64,000 nt of DNA from positions 62,001 through 126,000 of the forward strand of contig MU626281.1 of assembly GCA_025603075.1 (NCBI GenBank), given 5' to 3'. This document shows, in pieces, positions 32,919 to 44,936 of the stretch. The translations under genes and the position numbers were made by a program. Each line of letters starts with the position of its first letter. Within the stretch, counting starts at the first letter, position 1. The notes beneath the pieces are model-generated. The model worked only from the letters and a program-made list of their open reading frames with translations. It was not told where the DNA came from and searched no databases. Origin of the DNA: Neoconidiobolus thromboides FSU 785 (lineage: Eukaryota; Entomophthoromycota; Entomophthoromycetes; Entomophthorales; Neoconidiobolaceae).

Positions 32919-34988
32919 TTTAAAATCTCATCATGAAACCCTAACGATATTAGAGGTGTCTCCGTAATAAAATTTACTTTTAATTTTTATAAATGATCTA
33001 TCAGCTTTTGTTTGAAGGTAAACTGATGCATTTTATATACTGACATTACATAGATAGGCGTGTCAATTGAAAATGTCATACTTTTTATTTTTTATTCAAA
33101 AGGCTCTACAATTATAGGTTATATAAATGGTTACTTTTTTATGCTGAATTACGTCCTGATATTTACGGTAATTTACTATAACCAGCTTTATTATATTTAA
33201 ATAACATCTATAAATCAAAGCTGTTTCAAATACAATCAACGTTTTTTAACTTGTCCTTTAGTTTTTACAAAGCATAAAATTGAAGACATAGTAGCAGTGT
33301 TCAAAATTACAATACAGTGGTAGCGATATCGTTATAAGGTATTTATATATGATAAGTAGTAACAAATTGCATTAGATAAGCATTAGAATAAACTCGGTAG
33401 TAAATATTAGATTTATGTTAAATCAAATCAACTAAAATAGAGTATAAGTTAATTTTATTGATATTTAGTATGGAAATCTGATTTTTGTCAAATTAAATAT
33501 CGCTGATATTATATATTAAAGTTTAATAAGCTAGTAGCTTTCAATTTTCTCATGTAGAAAACCTCCAGCCTTTACAGGAAAGTATTTGATAAATCTAACA
33601 AGTATTAAAGATGGCCAAGGGTACTCATGCTGTTTAATGGGGGATTCATAGCTTTGGTTATTATCGACAAATCGTTGATAAACCAAGGTGTTTATCAATA
33701 TAAAATGTTAGCCATTCAAGGCGTAAGGCAAGAAAATCTGCTACCTATCCTTAGTCCCTAAAAGAGTTAATACAATGGGAAAATCGGAAAATATGGTAAT
33801 ATAAATACAAACCGATTTTACTATCTATTCATTACAATCATAAGCTATGAAGATTAATAAAATTTATAAAATAATAAAGTTTCAAAGCTTGATTATGAGT
33901 TTATTTTTAAAGTAACTCTTAAGATTTTAAGAACTTTGAAAAGAACAATTTTTGGGCATTTTTTGTTTAAGAATTTCGCCAATTTTTTAAATTTTAAGCT
34001 TAAATAATGCACAAAATATTTTAAATATGGCAATAGCTAAAAGTAAGTCTATATAAAATATTTTTTGTGATTTTTAATAATATTCTAGAAAACCATATTT
34101 AATATTCTGAATATATAGCCTTACTTTCAGCCAAGTATGCTGATTAAATGCCAAGGATATGCCCTATAAATCTCAAAATTAGCTGTAACATAGACTCACT
34201 TTTATCCATCACTATATTTAAATATTTTCATCTGATAAATAAAATAGATTAAATAATATCACAGATTCTGGCCTAGAGTTGCTGTGTATTTTAGTATAAT
34301 TAAGATAGTTAGATATTGAACCAAATAAACTAAAAGCATTAAATCCAAGAAAAAAAGTTGAAATATTAAGTATATAACAAACAAAATAAATATCTTGTAA
34401 TAAATTAGTTTATAAAAAAATAAACATAGTTTTAAATTTTATTTAAAATCCAAATTTATAATTAATTTATACAAACAATAAACTAAGTTAAATTATTAGA
34501 TTAGATATTTAATAGAAAAAACAAAAATAAAAAATAAAAAATAAAAAGTTTACTGCTTTATTACGTTTCACATAATTTTTATATATTTACTTAGTTTAAA
34601 ATGGCACAAAGCTGAACATAGATTAACCATCTTCAACTAAATCTGTTTAGGAGTAGTAGCTCTTAAACTAAGTACCTTTCGATAATTGTACAATTCAGAT
34701 TTTACCATACTCTAAGCCTTACATTTTCTTCCTTCGTTACCCTTAAACTGATTAGGCTCTATTGCTACTTCTATTAAAAAAAAAGTAATAAAACACCTGA
34801 GAGTCTTTGGGTTAACCAAGATTCTTCTAATTTTATTTTGTTAGTAAAATTATCTGTTAATCTACAATATTTTATTATATCGAAATGCTTTATCTATTGT
34901 CCTTTTTTTGTTATTTTTTAAAGTTTAGAAATTAATTCCTAAATTTTTAAAAATAAAAAGGACACAATTGGTAAAAAAATATCGCCCC

Positions 34989-35093
34989 ATATGGAGATGT
35001 TTTTTTTGATTCCATTACTTTATATTTTTTAAGCGCTATTTGAATGGAAAAATTGTTAGTAAAATTCTTAAACACAAAAATACATCCCCATAT
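34989..35093 (-). mobile_element. MITE copy, ATAT duplication
   Basis: Body 34993-35089. The left end is GGAGATG (one substitution) and the core has a short deletion (ACTTTATATTTTTTAAGCGC). Confidence 0.85.
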
Positions 35094-35539
35094 ATTATTG
35101 AATATCAAATACTACTATGGCCAAAATTTGAACTATATTTTATGAAAATCAAAACTAGAATTTGTAAAAATCGTTCATTCTTTGGCTTAATTCAGTCCTA
35201 ACACCTTTATACACGTCATAGCGACAATTAAACAAAAGTAAAATTGTGATTTTGACAATTTATTAAAATTAGCATAGTAATTAAGCAAAAAAAGAAACCT
35301 AGGTTTAAATAATTTACTATTTTTAAAGTTAAAGCTTTTTACCCTTAAAGTTTTTATTGAAAAACAGCTTACAAAGAAACACAGATCAATCTTTTTAGTG
35401 CTAAATTTTAGCTCGACTAATTTAAGATTGTAAAAAGCTACATTTTTTTTAAAGGGAAAACACTAATTTTAAGAAAACTTGAAAAATAGCCTAAAGGTAA
35501 ACATTTAACAGAAAAAAACTGAATTCTTATAAATGAAGG

Positions 35540-35644
35540 ATTTGGGGATGTATTTTTTTGTTTAAGAATTTTACTACAACCTTTCCACTCAAATAGTGCT
35601 TAAAAAATGGAAAAATAATGAAACCAAAAAAAACAGCCCCATTT
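35540..35644 (+). mobile_element. MITE copy, ATTT duplication
   Basis: Body 35544-35640 with ATTT on both sides. It is near-identical to the copy at 30788. Confidence 0.88.
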
Positions 35645-38421
35645 ATTTCTAAATTAAGGGGATGTTGGTTTGTCTACATTAGTCTATTTCGCTGTTATAA
35701 ATAGTATAAATAAATTAATTTATATAAGCTTCCATTTATTAGAAGTTATTATAGATTTAGGAAGATTTCTTAAACTGGCAAATGGATCAATTTTATTGAA
35801 CCTTTGTTCGAAATTTCCTAACATACTTTTAAATGCGGCAATAGCTAATTTTACTACCACTCTGTATGATTCCCATCCCCTTAAGTAAAACTTTTATGAA
35901 GCTATAATGAACACATTTTTCATCAGTCAATTAACTTCAAACAAAATTTAGGCTAGACAAATATATGGTGCGAATAATTATAGAAGTAAGTAGTTTTTTT
36001 TAGCAATAAAATGCGCAACAGAGTTTTAGACTCACAAGTAGCGTGAAGATGTTCTTCATATATAAAGTTAAAGTTGCTAAAATAAACAATAAAGGTGTAG
36101 TGGCTTTTAAATTTGTAACAAGATTTATCTTTATGTATAGTTCTTTAAAAGCCTGCTTTGTTATGGAGTCAGATTGAATATTTAACCTTAATAGCTTTAT
36201 CAAATCAGTACGACTTTAAACTAGACCAATTCTATTCTGTTTGACATAGGCCATGGAAATAAATTCCTCGATTATCTTCAAATGAGTTGTACTTGTTATA
36301 TTAAATAAGTATGAGCTATAAAATTCTCTCTATTTGGAATATTCACTTTTTTGAGTAGTCAAAAATGTTTGAGATTATTGCATATTAGATCATTATAATT
36401 ACTTAAACCAAACTATAACCCATTTTTTAGACATTTTTAATTATACAGGCTTGGTAGAAAGAACATTTTAGTATAATATTTGGCAAGTATACTTCGGCTT
36501 TAAGTGAGGTATGAATCAATTCCATCAAATATTTAAGGCTGACTAAGATTCCAATAATAATGCTTGGTAACTACATGTATCTATACTTGAATCCTTTTTG
36601 AATTAATCCTTAAAATGAGCACAGCACCATAACAAATAAAAATTAGAGCTTGTTTATTTCGCTATTAACTCCATGTTGTTAGATAGTTCTGTTTATTTTA
36701 TGGCATGTGAAAAATGTAAGTTGAGTATAGATATAGTTAACTGTTTTACTAAGGTATTGGGTTACCTATTATGCAAAACCTTCTATCTAAGAAAGCAGCT
36801 TCAATATATTAGTAATTTAATAGGTATATATTAGAAATAGAGCTGTTTCGTTTAATTTACTACCTATAATATTTTGAAATTCCAATTTATCTCAGGAGTC
36901 TGGTTTTGGGGTAGTTTTTTCATTGCGTTATAGCATTTGTTATTCTAGCTATTAGGTTTGGTGCCTTTATTGGTTATATTAATGCATTAGGCCAATCAAA
37001 TGATATGTAATCCAATTTATAATGTAATGTATTCGGTATTGAGAAAAATATGAATTAATACCCTGTCTACTTTAACTTTAAAAAAGCTACCAAAGAACTT
37101 ATTTAGTTTTAAAGTTAGTCACATTTTAATTCTAGTAATACCTTTAATTCAAAAAACGCTTACTTTGTTTACACAAGTCTACATACCCTTTCCATTAGTG
37201 TTAAATGTTTACAGTTTACTACCCTGTCAAACTAAAGTAGAAAAAATCTATTTTTTTTATTTTGCCCCAAAAATGATTTGTATATTGATAAGAACATGGG
37301 TCATGATAAAGCACCATTCTACGATCATATGGGTTTTGATAGTGAGAAGAATACTAGATAATCAACATGTAATTGGTACAGCAGATACTGCAAATGTTTC
37401 TTTCTAAAATTTGCTATGTACAATTCTGTTTCATCCTTTTAATTTTAATATATTGTCCAAATATATTGAAATCCCAATTAAAAAAATTAATCACCTGAAC
37501 TTTTTTTAATTTTTATGAAATAATTCAAATGTTGTTTTTTAGCTGTATTTATGTACAACTTTAATATCATTCCATTTCTAAATAGGCTTTTGTAATATTC
37601 AGAAATAGAATAAAACAAAAAATTTCACAGAGTACTTCACAGACTTATATTAGTTTATACTCTGGTACTTAGAAACTAAATCATTAGAATTATTTGTTTT
37701 GTTCTTGAAGCTTTAAACTTAGTCTATCTTACTTTAGATCCCAACTATTTAATAGGTCTCGGTTCACTTATAAGAAGCTAAATAATAATTTTTTATCAGT
37801 GCTCCAGAAAACAATTATTGGGAGATATAATTGATTTGAGTTAACAATACCGCTTTTATCTAATATAACTTAAACAAAGCCATAATCTCAACTATTAGTT
37901 TTTAATACGTAAACCTGATAGAAATAAAATTAGGATCTAACAAAATCTATACTTCCAAATTTATGTTTATAATATTACAAAAGTTTATATAAATGTAAAT
38001 TTTTTATTGTTTTAAATACAAGAAAATATATATTTAGGAAACTAGGGACTTAATGATGTAAGCTCCAATACATTATTTATTCGCTATAGTTTAAATCTTT
38101 GGGGCAGCTTTTACCTAAATAATAGGTTTTTTGAGGGACTAAACTGGATATTTCCAATTTAACACTATTGAATAGTCAAGTTTAGAAAAAGAGGTAATCT
38201 AAAAATGAGTAACACGCAAAATAGCTTAATTTGTCACTATTTATGGAATAGCATTAAAAATTCTTAAGTTTAATTTAAGTTAGGTAATACAGCGTATAAA
38301 CTTTAAATACATCACTTCAAGTAATAAATGCTTAAATTTGAAACAAGGAACTAAAAATACGGGACATCAATCAATCAATAAAAAGTTTTTCTTATGTTTT
38401 CTCTCTTTTTAACATTCCATC

Positions 38422-39057
38422 ATGAATTCCAAAAACGATCCTGGTAGTTTTATTAAAAAAGAGTCCCATCATTATCATCCATACCAACCTCATCCTTCCA
38501 CCATTCAAAATTCTCCTGATAATAATCCAAATTATGAAGATGAAAGGGTATGCCCAATCCCAAAGCTACTTCATAAAGCTGACACGACGCTCCCATCTTT
38601 ATCTGAGACTTTACCCGAGTTTTTCCCCAGATATACAGGAATATCAAGGAGAAATTCAAACATGGAGATGTATAATATAAACCGTGATATGCTTCCCCCT
38701 TTTTCAGAAATAGACAGAAACTTCCAAATTGGAAAAGGCCATTCTCAACCATTTAAAATGGAGGTAGATTCAATATTCTCGATGGAGGAGGGGAAAAAAC
38801 CTAGACCAAGAAGAAAATACGAGGAAGTACAACGCCTTTATTTTTGTATATATCCAGGTTGTAACAAATCGTATGGGGCTTTGAATCATTTGAATTCTCA
38901 TATCGTAACAAAAGGGCATGGTAAAAAAAGGCTCCCACAGGAATTTGAAGAGATGAGAAGGAAACTGAAGTTACAAACTATGGAAATGGAAGAGGCTAGA
39001 AATCAGCCTCAAAGAGGATTGAACGAGTACAACCCTTATTACTCAAAAAGTGCTTGA
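38422..39057 (+). CDS. Con7-like C2H2 zinc-finger protein, 211 residues
   Basis: Single exon. The N-terminal 130 residues are Pro/Ser/His-rich and probably disordered. They are followed by a basic patch (KKPRPRRKYEEV) and one C2H2 finger (C142, C147, H160, H166) with NKSYGALNHLNSHIVTKGHG, then KRLPQEFEEMRRKLK. These are the finger and downstream helix of Con7-type fungal transcription factors. It is the longer paralogue of the gene at 23916, with which it shares the RRKY..E linker, the finger and the PQEF helix. Nuclear DNA binding is expected; targets are unknown. It stands alone between gene-poor stretches of 5 and 7 kb. Confidence 0.85.
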   Translation: MNSKNDPGSFIKKESHHYHPYQPHPSTIQNSPDNNPNYEDERVCPIPKLLHKADTTLPSLSETLPEFFPRYTGISRRNSNMEMYNINRDMLPPFSEIDRNFQIGKGHSQPFKMEVDSIFSMEEGKKPRPRRKYEEVQRLYFCIYPGCNKSYGALNHLNSHIVTKGHGKKRLPQEFEEMRRKLKLQTMEMEEARNQPQRGLNEYNPYYSKSA

Positions 39058-40845
39058 TCTTTTAAATAATCCTTGTTTTTTAATTTTTTTAGAAGGGTTG
39101 CTATGTAGTCATATTAATTAAAATATAATCTCTTTTAAGTTTGAAATCCAAAATAGATATTTTATATCTATGCTGTTTCCTTTTTTATTTTATACGTATT
39201 TGAATATAGTTAGGTTTGCAGTATAACGATTATTAATATGACTAATAAGCATTTAATTCTATATCTCTTAACCCGATGGTGCCTTCGTAAATGATATTGT
39301 GCAATATAATTCATAGATAACAGTAAACGAGTTTTAACATCATATTCTTGACATCCATGTTTTATTCTTTAACCTTATACTTATTTGAATTGATACTATA
39401 TAAAATGGTTAATTAATTTGGTGCTTAACACAAATCAATAAAAACTACTTATTTTCTATCAAATCGCACTATTTTTAAAGTTTATTCTTTAAAAAAAGTA
39501 TACTTTATTCATTATAATTTTATTTTCTTAAATTTTTACCAGGTTACTTTTGATTTAATGTAAATCTTAAATTTCAATTGCTTTACCTTTCTTATGATCT
39601 AGGGCGTAGGAAAAAGTAGGGAGTGATATTTTACATGGATGTCTTCTTTTAAAATAGATCAACTAACAGTTATCCAACTTAATTAGGAGACACAAGACTA
39701 TTTTTCATCAACGCTATATACAGAAAGACTCGGAAATATTTTAGTTTTACCAACTTTGTACATGAAGGGATTCGGAAATATTTTATCTTTATTATATTGA
39801 TTGATAAACACCACACAAATTAACCAAGATCACTACATATTCTAAAGTGCGGATTAAATGACACAAACTAGAGGAGCTTCAAATCTATATATGTATTCTA
39901 TAAGGTAAATTTTTTATAAATGATAAACTGATATTTTAGAATATAAAGTCAAAGTATTATAGCTCAAAAACAAGTAAATTATCATTATTATCATGTTTTA
40001 TTTAGTATAATTTGTTTTATGTTGTTTGATTCTTTAGAGCTTTAGTATAGTATAAAGAAAGACACAATATACCACTGGTTTTGTCGTTATTAAGCTTATT
40101 AAAGTTAGAGCTTTCGATAGTATATGTTTCTTAATTTAAATTAAGTTACGGTTTATATTAAGTGGTTCCAAATTAAAGACATTATAACACAGATTCATAA
40201 AATCATCCACTTTTCCAACGGCCATTTTATACAATATGAGTTTAAAATTTTCAATAAATCAAAAAAGGAATATTTAAAGCAATTTTAGATGTTACACAGA
40301 ATAAACAAAATCATCCCAAAATGCTATTCCAATATTCAAATAAGCTATTTTAGTGCTAAAAAAATCAATGTTAAACCCTTTATGTAAGGGAAAAAAGTAT
40401 TAAATTTTATTTAAAAGCGTGATAGCTTTTGTACTCGAATTATAAAATCGATAGTTTACTAGAATGATCAAATACCCGAGTTTAAGGTCACAATGGTTTT
40501 ATTTAATCTATAAAATCAAATAAGATTAAAAAGGCTATTGAAGTAGAGTAAAAGATATACAATGATGTTTAGGGAAAGGTAAAGCGAATCAATCTACAAA
40601 TCATGTATTTATTTTCATCTTTATTTTACACTAAACTTTTTTTACTATACTAAAATGATAGTATACTAATCCTAGCATAGTTAGTGGCCGATATATAATA
40701 TCTTACTATCACTACTATTTTAAAGTATCAAGTAAGGTGGAAAATGTATTAAAGATCATCTATAAAATAAATATGTATGTTTAATATTTAAAATTTTAGA
40801 CTTTCAAAATAAATTAGCAACAAATGTTCTTATTAATATAGATAT

Positions 40846-40938
40846 GTGGGTATCTTTTTTGTTTGGGAATTTTATCAACATTTTTCAACTCAATAGCATC
40901 TAAAAATAGAAAAAGTAATGAAACCAAAAAACATACTC
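40846..40938 (+). mobile_element. Diverged MITE
   Basis: GTGGGTATCTTTTTTGTTTG start and ACCAAAAAACATACTC end, with many substitutions. The target duplication is not clear. Confidence 0.6.
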
Positions 40939-41017
40939 ATAGTTAAATTTTAAATAGCAATGAGTTCTGTGGTTTTTAAATATACTACGAGTTTAAAATA
41001 AACGTGTTTTTTTTATA

Positions 41018-41107
41018 ATTTGAAGTTGTCACAATCTAAACATAACTATGTAATTAGAATAAGTCATAATCACTAACTGTGTTTAGATTGTAATAACTTC
41101 AAGTTAC
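41018..41107. repeat. Inverted repeat, about 28-nt arms
   Basis: Left arm 41018-41045 (TTGAAGTTGTCACAATCTAA) is the near reverse complement of 41077-41107, with a loop of about 30 bases. It directly precedes the decayed coding fragment at 41166. Confidence 0.65.
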
Positions 41108-41165
41108 AGCAAAATCCTTGTTTAGATTGAATTAATAGTAGTAATTTTTATTATATTTAAAATAA

Positions 41166-41409
41166 TTATAACCACATTTTATTTAAAAATAGTAAATAAT
41201 GAGAAATAAAGTTAGAAATCTGGTCAGTGACGTTGATGTTTTCAAGAACATTGTTATGATTGTCAATTTCACCACTTACTGCTTGAACAATATTACACCT
41301 CAATTCTTTTAAATGAGCGGGAAATTTATATGCTTGTTCAAAATCTACTAAAGTATATTGTCTAAGATTTGCAAATATAATTAGATAATCAATTATAATT
41401 CATATGCTT
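41166..41409 (-). pseudogene. Decayed coding fragment related to 44570-44800
   Basis: The minus-strand frame encodes FEQAYKFPAHLKELRCNIVQ, then GEIDNHNNVLENINVTDQ, and aligns with the 3' part of the broken frame at 44051-44800 (LEQAVEFVSHLRELRFNNVR, GDYDCILQNGNTVGQ). It has no start codon and is cut off upstream by a stop. It is a fragment of an unidentified gene family; I do not recognise the family. Confidence 0.55.
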
Positions 41410-41883
41410 TGAGCTCCTTTTTTAAACAAATACAATTAGTACTTTCTTTCATGCATTTAAATTATCTCAAACCATTAGTACAGTATATACATTAGTCAAT
41501 GTAAAATTTTAAATATACAATCAATAAATTCCTTTTTTAATTTTTTTATTTGAACTAGTTTATACTATCACCAGTATAGCGATTAGTATTTCATATCTTT
41601 AAAATAGATAACAGATTTACCATATTTTTCTTCTTATAGGCTCCAACTTATGTAAGCTTCCTTAGACACTTTTGATGAAAATATTTAGGGGCTTTTTTTA
41701 CTTTCACCACTTCTCCACTTTTAAGTGACATTGAGTAAAAAATGCCGAGAAAATTCAAAAAGACAACTATTTCTTTTTATTTTCCTTTTTTTAACTATAG
41801 CCTTCCTCTCATGTACAAACCTCCTCTTAATTAAGTCGCTTTCTCTTGGACAAAAGGAGTTGTATATATAGGAAATTATATTC

Positions 41884-41983
41884 TGCTAAATTTGATAGTT
41901 TCATCAATTAAATGTTGTTATGTGATTAGTAAAGCTATAACTGCATAGGAGCATTTAATTGATAAAACTATCAAATTTATCAG
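41884..41983. repeat. Hairpin-forming inverted repeat, about 30-nt arms
   Basis: Arms 41884-41914 (TGATAGTTTCATCAATTAAA) and 41952-41983 are near-perfect reverse complements around a 37-base loop. No match to the MITE or LTR families. Confidence 0.7.
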
Positions 41984-42015
41984 CATATAAGAACCAACTT
42001 AACATTTGGATAAGT

Positions 42016-42121
42016 ATATGAGTATGTTTTTTTGATTTCATCACTTTTTCTATCTTTTAAGCGCTATTTGAGTGGAAAAATTGTTAGTAAAATCCTTAAA
42101 TCCTTAAATACATTCCCATAT
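42016..42121 (-). mobile_element. MITE copy, ATAT duplication
   Basis: Body 42020-42117. The right end carries a duplicated TCCTTAAA. It abuts the next MITE. Confidence 0.8.
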
Positions 42122-42220
42122 AGTAATGTTTTTTAGTCTCACCACTTTTTCCATTTTCCAAGCGCTATCCGAGTGGAATAACCATTAGTAAGATTCTTCA
42201 AAAAAATACATCTTCACATT
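42122..42220 (-). mobile_element. Diverged MITE in direct tandem with the previous one
   Basis: Same orientation. The AGTAATGTTTTTTAGTCTCACC start and ACATCTTC end show many C/T changes. It shares the ATAT at 42118-42121 with its neighbour. Confidence 0.65.
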
Positions 42221-44050
42221 GTCTAAAAATTTTGGTGTTTTTTCTAGCTATAGCCTCTATCTTTGTGTTATCTCCTTCAGATTATCAACTTATTTTTCTT
42301 GAAAAAATACAGTAAATAGTTGCCAATGTAATCAGTGCTTAAACAAACCTTATTGTATCTATATGGACTAGTATAATATTTGTAACTTGGCTCAATAAAT
42401 CTTCCAAATGAATTGAATACTTATGTTCGATGTTTAGTTTCTTTGACTTGATCCATGACGTAAAATATAAAGAGTAGTATTTTCTTTGATGGACCTATAA
42501 GCCACCTTCATGCTCTGTTCAATCCCCCTCATTACCTCAAACAACTCCTTTTAACTAATCTGCTAATAGATAATACTTAATGTTTAGTTTTGAAGCAATC
42601 AAATGACAATAATTATATTAATTACCATAGTGATTCTATTTTGATAAACAGATAATCCTACATGGATTTCCAGCATTAAGTAATTGTTTACTATATTTCT
42701 CATGTTATTATTGAAGTGATACATAGTGTTGATAATATAATATAAGCAAATTTTATGTTTAATTTTATATCTAGTTACCTTATATTGGGACTCATTACAC
42801 TTATTAGTATTGTTGTAATTCTATTGACTTTGTTTTGTATATGCTCAATAACACTTTTGCTAAAAAATTTATAAAAAAAGTATATTTTTGTTTAAATTCC
42901 AAGTTTATATAGAATTTGGTTTATAAACTATCATATGGGTGATGTTTTTTTGGCTTTATCACTTTTTTTATCTTTTAGACGCCATTTGAGCGGAAAAATT
43001 GTTAGTAAAACTATTAAACATAAAAACACATCCTCATATTATCATTTTATTTTTCAACTCGAAATATCTAGCTATTTAAAATGGGTAAATTTAAACCTAA
43101 GGTTCAACTTTTTTCCGATTTTAGTTTATTGAAAAAAATCCATTATAACCAACATCCTATTGTACTACAAATGTAATGAAATCCTCTTTTCGTATAAAAC
43201 TCTAGTAACTGAATGCAAAATGTTTTCTACAAAGAGTTTAATCTCATGTACCACAAGTCCAAATACGGGTTTTAAGTAACCAGTCTATCTCCAGACTTTA
43301 GATTGAACTTCGGGTATAAAAGTAGTTCACCTTTTTTTATTAAGAATGCATTCTTTTTATCACTTTTTTATTATTTATGTATATCAGACGGTTTGATTTA
43401 TTAAAGACAGTTTAAGAATCTGAATAACATTAATATGTAAAACATCTAAATAAAGTTTAGAAGATTTAGAAGATTTAGAAGATATAGGAATACTGTAATG
43501 TGTAAATCGGAATTTCCCTTACTTTAACAGATAATATAAACTCCAGTTCTTTGATGGATAATAGATGCTTCTTTGGCCAGACCAAAGCCTTCCTTATCAT
43601 CAACTCTTACTTATTTTAAGGCTTTTTCCTTGAGATAAACATGATATGTTGAAAGTGCTATATTTTTATTATAAATTTGAAAACCAAAGGTGCTTTGGTC
43701 AAATTGAAGAACACTAAGGATAAATTTCAGAGGAAGGGGGCTCAAAAGACGAAATTATTAAAAGGTTGTAGTGACTTGTTAAAGCTTTATGATAGTAAAA
43801 TTATCAAAGAGGATAAAAGTCTGTTCATTGATATATTAATACTCTTAATTACAAAAGCATAATAATTGAATTTTAGTAATTAGATTTAAAAATAAATCCA
43901 AAATGTATTTTATTATCTACATTATGGACCACTTCGATTAATAGTGTGTGTGATAGGATGATAAAAGGCAATTTAACTTGAAGAACACATGTAGAGCTCA
44001 TTGTTACTTTAGAATATAAATACGATTCGGATTAAAACAACCTTTATAAG
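42221..44050. other. Gene-free region with one MITE
   Basis: It contains the MITE at 42937. A TTG-initiated ORF of 61 codons at 43677-43862 is Lys-rich and might be the 5' remnant of the broken frame that follows, but this is not established. A 9-bp tandem repeat (GATTTAGAA) lies at about 43455-43482. Confidence 0.4.
42933..43039 (-). mobile_element. MITE copy, ATAT duplication
   Basis: Body 42937-43035, flanked by ATAT. The ORF read across it is an artefact of the repeat. Confidence 0.82.
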
Positions 44051-44800
44051 ATGGTTCCTGCAAAACTAGACGTCAAGGGTTCATTCTTGTTAATTTGAGT
44101 ATTAGATGGTGCCTGGATTACTAAAAATGTTCAACTAAGTTTAAGTACGGCCTATGAATTAGCTTAAAAGAATAAAACTACCACTGTTTTACGTCACAAA
44201 TTAGGTGAAAAAGATGAAGAATCTAGTATTAAGCATTCTGATCACTTGAAAGACTTGTTAAATGGGTCCACTAATGTTGCGCTTAGCTTAAAGAAATTTA
44301 GTGAAATTTATTTAGGAAGTCATTCTGTTGGTGATTATTTAAGTGCTTCAATGGTATTGGATGCTAGTAGTTATACTAATAGTATTAAACAATTGAATCA
44401 AATCAAATAAATCAGAAGCGTTATTCCTGTTGATGATATATTTGACATTCCTTTATTAGTTAAGGAATCTGAAGGATACAAGGATAAATATATTATATTA
44501 ACTTTTGGGAATAATGTATATAAATGAAAAAAAGTATCACATCAACTTGTTTCAAAGCAGCCCTTAAATATGATGAGTCATAACCAATTGGCTAATTATT
44601 TGTCAATTGATTACAAGCAAAATATTGTAGCCAATTTGGAACAAGCTGTTGAATTTGTATCTCATCTGAGGGAACTAAGATTTAACAATGTAAGAATATT
44701 AAACAGTAATACTGGGGATTATGATTGTATTCTACAAAACGGAAACACTGTTGGCCAGATGACTTTATTTCATAAATTTTTTTTGTTAAATCTAAAGTGA
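44051..44800 (+). pseudogene. Broken 250-codon frame with four in-frame stops, unknown family
   Basis: From the ATG at 44051 to the stop at 44798 the same frame stays coding-like (LDGAWITKNVQLSLSTAYEL, HSDHLKDLLNGS, SVIPVDDIFDIPLLVKE, FVSHLRELRFNNVR). It is interrupted by TGA (44096), TAA (44165), TAA (44408) and TGA (44525), with no frameshift. Composition is unlike the random ORFs around it. A related fragment lies at 41166-41409. None of the stops sits inside a convincing GT..AG intron. The likeliest reading is a recently inactivated copy of a repeated or accessory gene. I do not recognise its family. Confidence 0.55.
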
Positions 44801-44831
44801 GTGAGTGCTTTTTCTAAAATAATCTCAATTT

Positions 44832-44936
44832 ATATGGGGCTGTTTTTTTAGTTTCATTATTTTTCCATTTTTTAAGCGCTATTTGGGTGGAAAGATTGTA
44901 GTAAAATTCTTAAACAAAAAAACACTCCCCCCATAT
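44832..44936 (-). mobile_element. MITE copy, ATAT duplication
   Basis: Body 44836-44932, starting 35 bases after the end of the broken frame. The ends are GGGGCTG and CACTCCCCCC. Confidence 0.85.

Larger units (their letters stand above)
32919..38421. other. Gene-free region
   Basis: 5.5 kb with MITEs at 34993 and 35544 and a decayed MITE start near 33952. The longest ORFs (35670-35888, 37165-37407) start at TTG, are low in complexity and have no supporting splice context. I see no gene. Confidence 0.5.
39058..41165. other. Gene-free AT-rich region
   Basis: 2.1 kb downstream of the second Con7-like gene. It contains a diverged MITE (40846) and an inverted repeat (41018-41107). A short direct repeat GATTCGGAAATATTTTA / GACTCGGAAATATTTTA occurs near 39730 and 39770. 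I see no gene. Confidence 0.5.

Noticed and set aside
35670-37407. Two ORFs (72 and 80 codons)
   Set aside because: TTG starts, low complexity, no joining exons.
44051-44800. A gene using a variant genetic code or stop readthrough
   Set aside because: Both TAA and TGA would need reassignment, while neighbouring genes use them as normal stops.
44051-44800. Introns removing the in-frame stops
   Set aside because: No pairs of good GT donors and AG acceptors bracket the stops while keeping the coding-like segments.
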